From Streptomyces filamentosus (GTDB lineage Bacteria; Actinomycetota; Actinomycetes; Streptomycetales; Streptomycetaceae): 64,000 bases of DNA. Shown here in pieces: positions 26,268-35,763 of the stretch (within the stretch, counting starts at the first letter, position 1; every line of letters starts with the position of its first letter). The translations under genes and the position numbers were made by a program. The notes below the pieces were generated by a model. That model worked only from the letters and a program-made list of their open reading frames with translations, was not told the origin of the DNA and made no database searches. The stretch lies in assembly GCF_014654895.1 (NCBI RefSeq), contig NZ_BNBE01000003.1, forward strand, positions 1,268,501 through 1,332,500, written 5' to 3'.

Positions 26268-27439
26268 GCCGGTCCGAAGATCTTGTCGTTCACGGCCTGG
26301 GCGGCGTGGGCGACCCGGGCGTCGGAAGGGTTGCGGTACACGTTCTGGCTGGCCACGTCACGGTGGCCGAGCAGGCGTTGGAGGACGTCGCACGCGACGT
26401 CGAGGTCGGCTGCGGTCTCGCCGAAGGTATGCCGCAGCATGTGCGGATGGATGTGCCGAATCCCGGCGTCTTGGGCGAGATCCGACACAAGGTCCTGAAC
26501 CCGCCGCGTGCCGAGAACCTGCCCGCCCGGCTCTCCCGTGGGACCCGGGAACGACACGAAGGCCCAAACGGCGTTGCCCGCCCCGGGGATGGCGAGGCGT
26601 TCGCGCATCCAGTCGGCGTAGAGCATCACCACAGGTCCGGGCACGGGAACGACGACGGTGCCGCGGTTCTTGTTCGCCGCCCCGCGCGGATGACCATCAC
26701 GCTTCTCCAGGTGAAGGTGAGGGCCCAGGCTGTAGGGGCAGCCCGGAACAGTACTGCCGGCCGGGACGAGGTGAATGTCCTCGCGGAACAGACCGACGAC
26801 CTGGCCGACACGCAGCGCGCACGCACCGAGTAAGGCGACCATGCAGCGGTCGCGGGCGGTCCTCGTAGCGCGCAGGAGCGCGGCGAACTCCTCGTGGCTG
26901 GCGGCCGGTGCCCGCCCGGAAGCGTGGCTCGGCCGCGCATCGACACGGATGCGTGGTTCCAGGACGAGTTTCCCCGTCGCCGGGTGCGGAGCGGTGACGA
27001 ACAGGGCGTCGACCGCCTTCGCGCTGATCCGGCGGAGGTCGGCCAGGTGGAGGTAGAAGCCGTGGATTGCCGCCAAGGCGGGGGCGAGCGTGGAGTCCTG
27101 CGGGAGCTGCCCCTGGCCGCGGCCGCTCGTCAGCCGGGGCGTGGTCCTCAGCTTCATCAGGTAGTGCGAGAGTTCGGCGGCCGCGTGCTCCCGCGACAGG
27201 TCGTGCTCGTCGCACCAGGCGTGAAAGCGCTTGAGGTGACCCGCGTACGTCTTCGTGGTCGATTCCGCACGGGCCCGGCCGAAGCGCAGGTGGCAAAGGA
27301 AGCCGTCCACGTCCTCGACGACCGTCAAGGTGGGCCCGGCAAGGACCGTCCAGTAGGCCAGCGTGTCAGTGACCTCGACCCGCAGGATCTCGGCGGTGGG
27401 CCTGTCCACAACGAACACAAGCGGAATGTAGCAGCTCAA
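26264..27439 (-). CDS. TnpA-like tyrosine recombinase
   Basis: A recombinase of about 390 residues with an N-terminal SAM-like domain (VDGFLCHLRFGRARAESTTKTYAGHLKRFHAWCDEH) and a C-terminal catalytic domain: Arg in LGACALRVGQVVGLF, the box HPHMLRHTFGETAADL, and His and Tyr in LLGHRDVASQNVYRNPS. It is the first gene of a coupled tnpA-tnpB-tnpC-type trio. The start is uncertain: TTG 27439, or GTG codons at 27418 and 27409 that fit the conserved region better. All three genes read leftward, as does the other recombinase module. Confidence 0.85.
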   Translation of the reverse strand: MSCYIPLVFVVDRPTAEILRVEVTDTLAYWTVLAGPTLTVVEDVDGFLCHLRFGRARAESTTKTYAGHLKRFHAWCDEHDLSREHAAAELSHYLMKLRTTPRLTSGRGQGQLPQDSTLAPALAAIHGFYLHLADLRRISAKAVDALFVTAPHPATGKLVLEPRIRVDARPSHASGRAPAASHEEFAALLRATRTARDRCMVALLGACALRVGQVVGLFREDIHLVPAGSTVPGCPYSLGPHLHLEKRDGHPRGAANKNRGTVVVPVPGPVVMLYADWMRERLAIPGAGNAVWAFVSFPGPTGEPGGQVLGTRRVQDLVSDLAQDAGIRHIHPHMLRHTFGETAADLDVACDVLQRLLGHRDVASQNVYRNPSDARVAHAAQAVNDKIFGPA

Positions 27440-27707
27440 TCACTCAGCGGAGTAACCGATGATGCGACTGCGCGTGAGCGCACCAAGGAACAGACGGATT
27501 GCGGTCAACGTCATTGTGCTGGGGCCGAACGCCCGCTCAGCGCCACCGGCCCCTGCGGGCGCTGCGTGGTGGAGGCACCCCGGTGTACGCAGATACCCCG
27601 TGCCCAGGGAAGACTTCGAGGACCGGCCAGCTCGGCTGCCGCACGCCAGTAGGCTGGCTGCGGCCCGTTGGCCTGCCATATCCTCCTCGACTCCAGGAAG
27701 TGCTGCC

Positions 27708-28745
27708 GTGAGTGATCAGCCCCGTCTCGCTGAAGCCGGCGACGACGCCGTCGCCCTCCGGGAAACGAGTCGGAACTATCTCCAGATGGTGGCGCAGTCC
27801 TGTGGCGAGAAGTGCGACGCGCTGTGGGCCTGGAACGAGTTCGGTCTGTGGATTCCGCCCGAGGATCCGTCGGCCGCGTTCGAGGAGGTGCAGTGGATCT
27901 TCGGTGACTGCAGTCCCGAGGACCCCGCCACCGTCGAGATCCTGTGGAAGTCCTGGGACGAGGCCACGCCGGCCTGGTACCGCATGCACATCATGGAGAC
28001 CTACGCCGACCGGCCTCGGCCGGCGCTCCGCGGTACCTGGGCGAACCCGGCGACCGGCCTGGTGGAGCTTGCCGACGTGGTCGCGGTGCGGCCTTCCATC
28101 GAGGGCTTGCCGCTGAGCTGTACGCAGACGGCGAGTCCGACGTTCCGGCCCTCTCCCCTGCGTCCGGCCGCCGACCCGGAGGACCTGCTGCCCGAGGTCA
28201 CGATGACCCAGGCCGAGGCGGAGCTGATGATCAGCCTCTACCTCCACCTGGAGAGTCACCGTCTTGGCCCGCTGTGGACCACGATCGACGCGCAGGCAGC
28301 GGCAACCCGCGACCGGCTCCTCGACATCATCAACACCGCCGGGGCGGCGGGCTCAAGGACCGACATCAACATCACGGTCGCCGTCCGCGACACCTCTGTG
28401 AGCCAGTGCCCGCATCACGTCTTCGACCCGGCGCCGGCCTACACCGGTGTCGACGAGACGCGCACGGTGGGTCTGCACGAGGTGGCGCACGCCCACAAGG
28501 ACGGGACCGTGGGCCTGGAGGAGCACGGGCATGGGCACTTGCGTGCGGTCCTGACCTGCGTGGCCCTGTACGGCGGGAGCGTCCACCTGGCCACCGTCCC
28601 CCTCGACGGCTCGGCCGTCCCGGTGGCCACCGAGTCGCTCTACCGGGTCCACTACGACTGGCGATGCGAGCTCGTGGAGGACGCCGAGCAGCGCCAGATC
28701 CGCAACCTCAACGACATGATCGCCCCCCGCGACGGCGGTCGCTGA
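27708..28745 (+). CDS. Hypothetical protein
   Basis: A soluble acidic protein of about 345 residues that I cannot assign. Residues 1-90 include LRETSRNYLQMVAQSCGEKCDALWAWNEFGLWIPPEDPSAAFEEVQWIFGDC; the C-terminal third has a histidine-rich strand (TVGLHEVAHAHKDGTVGLEEHGHGHLRAVLTCVALYGG). GTG 27708 was chosen because AGGAAG lies eight to nine bases upstream. It converges on the next gene with a gap of only 32 bases. Confidence 0.6.
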   Translation: MSDQPRLAEAGDDAVALRETSRNYLQMVAQSCGEKCDALWAWNEFGLWIPPEDPSAAFEEVQWIFGDCSPEDPATVEILWKSWDEATPAWYRMHIMETYADRPRPALRGTWANPATGLVELADVVAVRPSIEGLPLSCTQTASPTFRPSPLRPAADPEDLLPEVTMTQAEAELMISLYLHLESHRLGPLWTTIDAQAAATRDRLLDIINTAGAAGSRTDINITVAVRDTSVSQCPHHVFDPAPAYTGVDETRTVGLHEVAHAHKDGTVGLEEHGHGHLRAVLTCVALYGGSVHLATVPLDGSAVPVATESLYRVHYDWRCELVEDAEQRQIRNLNDMIAPRDGGR

Positions 28746-28777
28746 CCGTCCCGGACAGCCGGTCTGACGCAGGGCCG

Positions 28778-29416
28778 CTACGCGTCGCCCTTGGCACGGA
28801 TCTTCCTGATGAGCTCGGCGTCGCCGCGCATTACCCCGGGGACCCTGGCGTCGGCTTCGGTCTGTCCGTGCTCCTCGCCGCACGGACACACGCTCCATCC
28901 GTCGGTCTCGATGTGGCCCGCGACCTGCTCGATGATGTCGGCGGCTTCGTCGAGCAGCCCGAGCGGAAGTCCCGCGCTGTCGCTCGCCGAGTCCGCTCCG
29001 ATGGCGAGGCCGATCTCGAAGATCAGGTCTGTCGCGTGCTGCACGGTGCGGGAATCGCCGTTGCTCGAGGCGTACTTGACGGCCTGGGCCAAGGCCATGA
29101 GCGGGCGGGAGCAGACCCAGCGCGGCATGAAGACCGTCCGGTCATCGACACGGACCGGCCGTACGCCGTGGACGGTGTGGGCGCCGTCGGTGTCCACCGC
29201 GCTGGCCTTGGCGATCTGATCCGCCACGGCGGAGGGCTCGATGTAGCGCAGCGCTGAGCGAGGCTGGATCCCGAGCTGGTCCGCCACCATCGCCACGTTG
29301 TGAGCGAGGACGTTGGTCACCGCTACGGAGACGACGTCCAGCCCTCGAGTGAGGAGTTCGGCCTCCGTCTGGGTCGCGAGGGCCTTGAACGCCTTGGTGT
29401 TCCTGATATCTGCCAC
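28778..29416 (-). CDS. Hypothetical protein
   Basis: A 212-residue protein of unknown family. Residues 1-70 (FKALATQTEAELLTRGLDVVSVAVTNVLAHNVAMVADQLGIQPRSALRYIEPSAVADQIAKA) contain a possible helix-turn-helix. A C-terminal WSVCPCGEEHGQ has a CxC pair. It lies 70 bases downstream of the lasso exporter gene on the same strand and might be read through from that operon, but nothing ties it to lasso biosynthesis. Confidence 0.6.
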   Translation of the reverse strand: MADIRNTKAFKALATQTEAELLTRGLDVVSVAVTNVLAHNVAMVADQLGIQPRSALRYIEPSAVADQIAKASAVDTDGAHTVHGVRPVRVDDRTVFMPRWVCSRPLMALAQAVKYASSNGDSRTVQHATDLIFEIGLAIGADSASDSAGLPLGLLDEAADIIEQVAGHIETDGWSVCPCGEEHGQTEADARVPGVMRGDAELIRKIRAKGDA

Positions 29417-29486
29417 GGTGACCAGCGTAGAGCCCTCGCTGGCGGGCTCTCGCCGGGTGAACAGAGCGGCCCGGCCCGCCGCGGGT

Positions 29487-31457
29487 TCACCCTTGGGGCT
29501 GGCCGGCGTAGGTCTGCGCCTGCTTTCGCCACAGGGTGGCGTACTCGCCGTCGGCGGCGAGGAGGGAGTCGTGGGTGCCCTCCTCCAGGAGGCGTCCGCC
29601 GTCCAGGACGATGATGCGGTCTGCGGCGCGGGTGGAGCCGAGGCGGTGGGTGATCAGGATGACGGTGCGGCCCTCGCTCAGGGTGCGGATGCGGTCGTAG
29701 ACGGCTTCCTCCGCGCGGGGGTCGAGGGCGGAGGTCGGCTCGTCGCAGATGAGGACGGGTGCGTCCTTGCGGTGGAAGGCCCGGGCGCCGGCCAGGCGCT
29801 GCCATTGCCCGCCGGACAGGTCGCGTCCGCCCCACTGGGAGGGGGCGAGGTTGGTATCGAGGCCGTCAGACAGGCAGGCGATGACGTCGTCGGCGCCGGA
29901 GGCACGGGCTGCGGCCATCACGGTCTCGTCGTCACCGTCGCCCTGGCCGAGGGTGATGTTGTCGCGGGCGGATACCTGCCAGCGGGCGATGTCCTGGGGC
30001 AGCAGCGCGAGACGCGACCAGATCTGTTCGGGGTCGGCCGTCGCAAGGTCCGCGTCGTCCCAGGTGACGGTGCCGGTGGTGGGGGTGTAAAGGCCGGCGA
30101 GGAGTTTGGCGAGGGTGGACTTGCCCGCGCCGTTCGCGCCGACGATCGCCAGGACCTCGCCGCGGCGCACGGTGACACTGATGTCCTCCAGCACGGGCAG
30201 CTCGCTGCCGGGGTAGCGGAAGGTGACGTTGTGCGCGGCGATGACGGCCGGCCGGTCGGGCACCGGGACGGGCGTGGTGGGCAGCTGGGCGCGGTGTTCT
30301 GCGTCGGTGAGGAAGGTGGACCAGTCGCCGAGGTAGAGGCCGGTCTTGTAGGTGGAGTTGATGCCGGTGACCAGCTGGCCCAGGAGCAGGCGGCAGGTCT
30401 GGACGGCGATGAACGCGGTGCCCGCCGCGGCTGCTGGGATGTGGCCGTCGAGCACGAGGGCGAGCAGCGTGCCGTAGACGACGAGGGCGGCGCCTCCGGC
30501 CATGGTGTCGCCGAGGAGCTGGTAGCGGGCGGTAGTGCGGCCGATGCGGGCGGCGTGGTCGGTGAGCCGGTCGGTGACGGTGGTGAACTGGCCGAGGAGC
30601 CAGCTGCGCATGGTGTTGGCCCGTACGTCGAGGGCGGTGGCGCGGCCGGCGGTGCAGTAGATGAGGTTGTGGCGCAGGCGGCGGTCGGCCAGGGTATGCC
30701 GCTCGGCGAGGTGGGCTGCGCGTGCGCCGCGGACGGCAGCTGCGCCCCGGGGGATCACGGCGAGCAGCAGGAGCGGGAGCAGCAGGGGGTGGAGGGCGGT
30801 GAGGATGCCGGCGGCGGCGAGCAGGCCGAGGAGTGCTGCGGTCAGGGCGGTGAGGGCGTCGATCATCAGGTGGGCGTCCTTGGAGGCCCGGTTGGCGGCT
30901 TCGCTGTGGTCGCACCAGGCCGGGTCGTCGTAGGAGGCGAGCGGGACGCGGGTGGCGGCGTTGAGGTAGCGCAGTTCGGCGATCGCATCCACGCGGGGGC
31001 CGATGCGGGCGGTGACGGCCAGGGTTGTCGCGGCGACCAGGGAGCGGCCGACGGCGGCGCCGGTGATCAGGGCGAGTGAGGGCAGCGCCGTCTGGATACG
31101 CTCCGCGGTCGGCCCGGTGGAGAGCAGCGGGGCGAGGGCGCCGCGGGTGGCGTAGAGACCGACCGCGGTGATGACGCCGGTGGCCAGCTGCAGAACGGCG
31201 GTGAGCAGGACCGCACGGCGGTCGGCGTCCCAGGCCAGGCGGAGCGCGGTCGCGGCCAGGGCGGGCAGGCGCCGGGCGATGGTGGTGAAGTCGTCGGCGA
31301 GGGCGTTGTCGTGGCGCTCGGCGCTGACCGTGTACTGCGGGATGGGCTCCCCGCCGGTGGGGCGGCGGCGCGGCCACGGCAGGCGATGCCGTCGCCGCCC
31401 CGGGGCGGAGGTCGTGAGGGTCTCGCGGGTGGCGCTGCGGTGCGCGGTGTCTGTCAC
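29487..31457 (-). CDS. ABC transporter of the lasso-peptide cluster (exporter/immunity)
   Basis: A 656-residue half-transporter with six hydrophobic helices (about residues 60-390) fused to an ATPase: Walker A GANGAGKSTLAKLLAG, signature LSGGQWQRLAGARAF, Walker B VLICDEPTSALD, and H-loop LITHRLGST. It is the McjD-type exporter expected at the end of lasso-peptide clusters, where it pumps out the product and protects the producer. It is the last gene of the A-C-B-D order, 56 bases behind the B gene. Confidence 0.88.
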   Translation of the reverse strand: MTDTAHRSATRETLTTSAPGRRRHRLPWPRRRPTGGEPIPQYTVSAERHDNALADDFTTIARRLPALAATALRLAWDADRRAVLLTAVLQLATGVITAVGLYATRGALAPLLSTGPTAERIQTALPSLALITGAAVGRSLVAATTLAVTARIGPRVDAIAELRYLNAATRVPLASYDDPAWCDHSEAANRASKDAHLMIDALTALTAALLGLLAAAGILTALHPLLLPLLLLAVIPRGAAAVRGARAAHLAERHTLADRRLRHNLIYCTAGRATALDVRANTMRSWLLGQFTTVTDRLTDHAARIGRTTARYQLLGDTMAGGAALVVYGTLLALVLDGHIPAAAAGTAFIAVQTCRLLLGQLVTGINSTYKTGLYLGDWSTFLTDAEHRAQLPTTPVPVPDRPAVIAAHNVTFRYPGSELPVLEDISVTVRRGEVLAIVGANGAGKSTLAKLLAGLYTPTTGTVTWDDADLATADPEQIWSRLALLPQDIARWQVSARDNITLGQGDGDDETVMAAARASGADDVIACLSDGLDTNLAPSQWGGRDLSGGQWQRLAGARAFHRKDAPVLICDEPTSALDPRAEEAVYDRIRTLSEGRTVILITHRLGSTRAADRIIVLDGGRLLEEGTHDSLLAADGEYATLWRKQAQTYAGQPQG

Positions 31458-31513
31458 ATCCTGGGCAACGCCTCACCCATACGGGTGGTTGTGGTGGCGA
31501 AGGGTGGCGAATT

Positions 31514-32230
31514 TCAGTTCGAGCGTTCCACCTGGAGAGCGGGAACGTAGGGCCAGACACGGTCGGTCTCGTCCTGACCGATGATCGCGGTGCCGGCTTC
31601 GATCCAGGCGTGGGCCCCTTGGGGGACGAAGCGGGCTCCGATCACCCACCGCACGCGGCGTCCGGTGAGCGCGGCCGCGAAGTGAGCGGCCAGGGATTCC
31701 TCCAGGCAGGCGGCGCGGCCGGGCCAGAGACGGGCGGCGCGGCGTACGGCGGCGAAGGCGGCCTCCGCCTCTTGGGGCAGGGCGGTGCGTCCCGGCAGGC
31801 GGGTCGCCGCGCGGGCGCCGGCGACGGCGATGCGGATGGGCAGGAGGCGGAGTAAGAGGAGCGCGGCGAACAGGCCGACGTGCCCGGCCAGTTGCTGGAC
31901 GCCACTGACGGGAACAGGGGTGGCGAACCGGATTTCGGTGCGGTCGTGCGGTGCGGCGGGGGCCGCGCGCTGGAGGAGGTCGGCGCGTTCCAGGTCGTCG
32001 GCGAGGGCGGTGAGGTCGGTGCGGACCTGGGCGGGGTCGGCGCCCTTGCTGTGCCAGTAGGCGGTGAGGTCGTCGATGGCCCTGGCCGGGGTCGCGCCGT
32101 CGGTGATCGTCTGCCACAGGCGGGCGCCGACCGGATCGAGGAACCGCCACCGGCCGCGCCCGGTGCGGACGTCCATCAGGGCGATGCCGTCGGGGCTTGG
32201 GGCGGCGTGGACGCCGGGACGCGTACTCAC
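31514..32230 (-). CDS. Lasso-peptide B protein: RRE plus transglutaminase-like leader protease
   Basis: A 238-residue single-chain B protein. Residues 1-90 are a PqqD-like RRE that binds the leader (GRWRFLDPVGARLWQTITDGATPARAIDDLTAYW). Residues of about 115-238 are a transglutaminase-like cysteine protease with Cys in GRAACLEESLAAH and His in PQGAHAWIEAG, followed by the acidic IIGQDETDRVWPYV. It removes the leader before ring closure. Many actinobacterial clusters split B1 and B2; here they are fused. The GTG start overlaps the stop of the C gene (GTGA). Confidence 0.9.
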   Translation of the reverse strand: MSTRPGVHAAPSPDGIALMDVRTGRGRWRFLDPVGARLWQTITDGATPARAIDDLTAYWHSKGADPAQVRTDLTALADDLERADLLQRAAPAAPHDRTEIRFATPVPVSGVQQLAGHVGLFAALLLLRLLPIRIAVAGARAATRLPGRTALPQEAEAAFAAVRRAARLWPGRAACLEESLAAHFAAALTGRRVRWVIGARFVPQGAHAWIEAGTAIIGQDETDRVWPYVPALQVERSN

Positions 32231-34107
32231 AGGGTGACCTCCTGTACATGGGCGGTGGTCTGCTCCCACCACGTGCTGCGGGCGGTGGGCAGCGTGGCGA
32301 GCCACAGCTCGGTCACGATCAGAGCGTGCAGCGCGGCCAGGGGCGCGCCTTCACCGCGTGCGGCGCTGTCCAGGGAAGCGAGCGCCCTCGTGCCGTCGAG
32401 GAGGCCGGCCTGGGCGAGGCGGGAGTCGGCGAGGACGCGGCGCAGGGCAGGGGCGTTGGCGCGCAGTCCGGCGAACAGGCTGCTGGTGAAGGCGGTCTTG
32501 GTGCGCCGCTGCAGCAGGTAGTCAGGGACATGGCCGGTGAAGGCGGCGCGAGCCAGGGGCTTGAAGTCACCGGGCTGGGTGCGTGCGTAGCCGGGGATCG
32601 CGTGGCAGGCGTCCACCACGAGGTTGTCCAGAAGCGGGGCGTGAACGGGCAGGCCCCACTGCTGGCGGCTGATCTGGTCGAAGGTGGCGTGGCCGTCGCC
32701 CATCAGTTCCAGGGCGAGCCGCTCGTGGAGGGCGCCGGGAGTGGTGTCCGACGGGGCGGTCTGGGCGCGGGCGGTGACCAGGTCGGCGACCGCCGCCCGG
32801 CCGGCGCGGGTGAGCCAGGTTGTGGCAGCGCTGCTCCCACACCAGGTGAGCATCTGGGCGGCCGACGTCCCGGGACCGGACTGGGCGGTGTTCTCGGAGC
32901 CGGCGTTGATCGTGCCCGCCAGGGCGGCGAGGGCCTGGCGGTAGAGGGTGCGCTGCGTGCGGGCGGCCTGCCCGAGCACCGGCCACAGTGCGGCGCGGCG
33001 GGTGCGGGCGAACGCCGCGGTACGGCGCAGCGCCTCCCTGCGGTACCCGGCCCGGTACTGGTCGAAGACCATGGTCGAGACGGCGTCCAGGACATCGTCA
33101 CCGCCGCGGCCCGTCAGGTGTGCAAGCGATCCGTGAGCGGTGGCCGGGCCGAGTTGCGCGGCCTTGATGGCCAGCAGGCCGAGCGTGAACGAGGGAGTGT
33201 CGGTGAACGGCAGGACAGCCGGGTCCTGAAGGCCGTCGAAGTGCTGCACGCCGGCCCGGGTGCCGTCGATCGTCGCATGGGTGATCTGCGGATGGTCGTG
33301 GGCGATGCGCTCGGCGTAGCGCATGTCGTCCTGCTCGCCCATGCGCGCGTCGGTATAGGTGACTGCCAGCAGCGGCCCGTAGGCGGCGGCCAGGCTGGTG
33401 ACGGTGCCGCTGTCGACGCCGCCGGAGAGATCCGAGGAGATCGGGCCTGCCACGGTGGCCCGCCGGCCGACGGCGGCGGTGATGGTCTCGCGCACCGCCG
33501 GGGTGCCTTCCTCGAAGGACGTCACGGCCGAGGGCACCGGCAGGGCTTCGGTTCGCGGCTGCCAACCGGGCGCCAGGATGAGGGCGTGGCCGGGCGGCAC
33601 GCGCCGCACCGTGTGGAAGTGGCTGTCGGCGGCCAGGACGTCGACGCCGCGCACAGTGAACGCGCCGAGCAGAACAGCCGGGTTGGGCTCGGCCTGGGCG
33701 AACGCGGCCAATGGGGTGGCCGCGGTCGCCCACAGCACACCTTCGCGGGTGGGGATCCAGTACACGGTCACCGCCCCGGCCCGGTCACCGGCGATACGCA
33801 GCCCGGTACGGTCGCGCACCACGGTGAGGCAGGAGCCGGGGAGACGCATCGCCGCCGCCCAGGCCCCGCACTCGGCGGCCGTGCGTGCCGCGGAGAACTC
33901 CTCGCGGGTGGCAAGGCAGCACCCGATCGCCAGGAGCTCGGCCTGGCCACGGCGGCCCGAGCCGCGGCGCACCTCGCCCGGATCGAACCCAGTCGCCCAG
34001 ATCCGCGCCGCGCCGTCGGCGAAAACGTCCTGGGCTTCCCGAGGGCGCCAGTCGCTACCGGCCCAACTACCCCGCCCCGTATCGAATGTTCCGGCAATGA
34101 ACCGCAT
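32227..34107 (-). CDS. Lasso-peptide macrolactam synthetase (asparagine-synthetase-like C protein)
   Basis: A protein of about 626 residues resembling McjC-type lasso cyclases. An N-terminal glutamine-amidotransferase-like domain without the N-terminal cysteine is followed by an ATP-pyrophosphatase domain with PP-loop SSDLSGGVDSGTVTSLAAA (about residue 230) and GRGGDDVLDA. It adenylates the ring Asp side chain and joins it to the core N-terminus. ATG 34107 follows GGGGTGG; GTG 34116 is an alternative. It lies 130 bases downstream of the precursor gene. Confidence 0.9.
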   Translation of the reverse strand: MRFIAGTFDTGRGSWAGSDWRPREAQDVFADGAARIWATGFDPGEVRRGSGRRGQAELLAIGCCLATREEFSAARTAAECGAWAAAMRLPGSCLTVVRDRTGLRIAGDRAGAVTVYWIPTREGVLWATAATPLAAFAQAEPNPAVLLGAFTVRGVDVLAADSHFHTVRRVPPGHALILAPGWQPRTEALPVPSAVTSFEEGTPAVRETITAAVGRRATVAGPISSDLSGGVDSGTVTSLAAAYGPLLAVTYTDARMGEQDDMRYAERIAHDHPQITHATIDGTRAGVQHFDGLQDPAVLPFTDTPSFTLGLLAIKAAQLGPATAHGSLAHLTGRGGDDVLDAVSTMVFDQYRAGYRREALRRTAAFARTRRAALWPVLGQAARTQRTLYRQALAALAGTINAGSENTAQSGPGTSAAQMLTWCGSSAATTWLTRAGRAAVADLVTARAQTAPSDTTPGALHERLALELMGDGHATFDQISRQQWGLPVHAPLLDNLVVDACHAIPGYARTQPGDFKPLARAAFTGHVPDYLLQRRTKTAFTSSLFAGLRANAPALRRVLADSRLAQAGLLDGTRALASLDSAARGEGAPLAALHALIVTELWLATLPTARSTWWEQTTAHVQEVTL

Positions 34108-34238
34108 AGTGGCCACCCCGATCCGCTCGTCCGTGTACTGGTCTGCCGCTGTTCACCGAACGAGCGCCCGGCTCGCCGGCCATCGGCCGACGCTCCGGGC
34201 GCTCGCTCACCCGTTCACGCCCCGCTGGGGGCGCCGTA

Positions 34239-34373
34239 CTACTGCCAGTACTGGGTGTCGTCCGCGTTGTTGTTGCCCGCGGAGCCGAGGGTGGCGCCGG
34301 TGACCGTGCCCAGCGCGCTCAGCACGGGCGCGGTGTAGGTCTCGGTCTCGGCGGTCGTGGCGGTGGTGTCCAT
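34239..34373 (-). CDS. Lasso-peptide precursor
   Basis: A 44-residue precursor. The leader has the actinobacterial RRE-recognition pattern Y13-x-x-P16-x-L18-x-x-x-G22 (YTAPVLSALG). Thr28 lies at the -2 position, so cleavage after Leu29 gives the 15-residue core GSAGNNNADDTQYWQ. Gly1 and Asp9 can form a 9-membered macrolactam ring, leaving a six-residue tail with Tyr and Trp as possible plugs; Asp10 is a second, less usual choice for ring closure. GGAGG lies a few bases before ATG 34373. I do not recognise this core among lasso peptides I know. Confidence 0.88.
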   Translation of the reverse strand: MDTTATTAETETYTAPVLSALGTVTGATLGSAGNNNADDTQYWQ

Positions 34374-34560
34374 GGAGTACCTCCGGTAGTCGTCGCGCTT
34401 CGGATGTCCGCCGGCCGTCCGGGGTGTCTGGCAGCTCCCGTACGGCCTCTCGAACTCCTCTATGACACCGCGCGCCAACCCCGCCCGACAGAGCAGAAGT
34501 TGGGTACTTCGTAGGACCCGACCTGGAACGGAACTGGTATTCGAGTGGGAGGTGCCGAGG

Positions 34561-35763
34561 TCAGCGTGCGTCCAGGAGGTCGAGGACGGCGCGGTGATAG
34601 ACCGCGTACACCTGCGGGAGCTCGGCGAGACTGGCTCGCTCGTCAATCCCGTGCAGGCCCTCGTAGGGGACGCCGAAGCCGGCGGTCGACGGGATGCCTC
34701 CGGCTTCTCCGGCCAGCAGGTTGCCGATGTTGGACGGGCCGGCGGTCTTGGCCCGCACCGTCAGGCCCATAGTGGCGGCGGCGTCCATCAGCGCGGCGGC
34801 GGGCTGCTCGTGCGGCTGCAACTGGAAGGGTGGCCAGCTGGCGACCGGTGTGATGCGGGTGGGTGTGGGGCCGGGCAGCTCGGCGTCGAGCTCGGCGGCG
34901 GCCTTGCGGACCAGCGTCTCGGCGTCGTGGGAGTCGAAGGCCGGGGTCGTGCGCACGTCGACGTTCAGGTCGCACCGGTCTGCTGCCACGGAGAAGCCCT
35001 CGCCCCCATGGATCGCGGTGACCGACAGCTTCGGCGGCAGCGTGAATGCCGCGTCGGCCGCCGGAGGGCCGGGCAGATCGGCGGTGTCCAGGAGCTGGAC
35101 CAGGCGCGCGGCACGGGAGACGGCACTCAGAACGCTCCGGCTGGAGCCGGAGTGCCCGGAGTGCGCGGACACTGTGAGGGTCGCGCGCCACAGGCCCCGG
35201 CCGCCGACGACGACCTCGTCCAAGCCGGGGTAGCCGATCATCACGCCCGTCGGGATGGCGGCCTCCGGGTCGGCGAGGTACGCGCGGGCTCCGCCGAAGC
35301 CGCCGGTGTGCTCGTCGACGTCCAGGAGGACCGCCAGACCACCGCGCAGCGTTTCGGCATGAGGCAGCAGGTCGGCGGCGATGTGGCAGAACACTGAGGC
35401 GGCGAGCTTGGAGTCGGCAGCCCCCCGGCCCCGCAGAAACCCCTCGACGATGTCTCCGGCCGTCGGCGGGAACGTCCACGCTTCCTCGTCGCCGAAGGAG
35501 GCGGTATCCACGCAGGCGTCCAGGGTCCACCACGGGCCCGGCCGGCCTCCGGCGATCTCAACCAGCAGCCCCACCAGCTGGCCCGCCTCGTCGTGCAGGC
35601 GCCGGTGCGGCAGCCCGCCCCTGGTCAGCCAGTCCTCCAGGACGGTCAGGACCGGCGCGTAGTCGTCGATTCCTCCGCGGCTGGGCCTGCGGATCAGCTC
35701 CTGGGCCAGTTCGATCACGGATGCCGACCGCGTAGCGGCATGGGCCACCAAGTCCTTCTTCAC
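34561..35763 (-). CDS. M20-family metallopeptidase-like protein
   Basis: A 400-residue protein of the ArgE/DapE/CPG2 (M20) family. The metal-site elements GRGAADSK (bridging Asp), DVDEHTGGFGGAR (acidic pair) and the last His in YEGLHGIDERAS are present. The first metal-binding His of the usual GHxD motif is missing; the sequence there is LDACVDTA. Activity may be altered, or Cys may act as ligand. The GTG start overlaps the stop of the Xre gene (GTGA), so the two are one unit. The substrate is unknown. It is close to, but divided from, the lasso precursor by about 190 bases. Confidence 0.8.
   Translation of the reverse strand: MKKDLVAHAATRSASVIELAQELIRRPSRGGIDDYAPVLTVLEDWLTRGGLPHRRLHDEAGQLVGLLVEIAGGRPGPWWTLDACVDTASFGDEEAWTFPPTAGDIVEGFLRGRGAADSKLAASVFCHIAADLLPHAETLRGGLAVLLDVDEHTGGFGGARAYLADPEAAIPTGVMIGYPGLDEVVVGGRGLWRATLTVSAHSGHSGSSRSVLSAVSRAARLVQLLDTADLPGPPAADAAFTLPPKLSVTAIHGGEGFSVAADRCDLNVDVRTTPAFDSHDAETLVRKAAAELDAELPGPTPTRITPVASWPPFQLQPHEQPAAALMDAAATMGLTVRAKTAGPSNIGNLLAGEAGGIPSTAGFGVPYEGLHGIDERASLAELPQVYAVYHRAVLDLLDAR

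Noticed and set aside
14680..27439. A single recombinase-in-trio element covering both recombinase groups
   Set aside because: The two groups are separated by unrelated genes, differ in gene order and protein type (Xre in one, coiled-coil TnpC-like in the other), and each is internally coupled.
29313..31079. Long plus-strand frame opposite the lasso exporter
   Set aside because: Shadow of the ABC transporter gene; no motif and no ribosome binding site.
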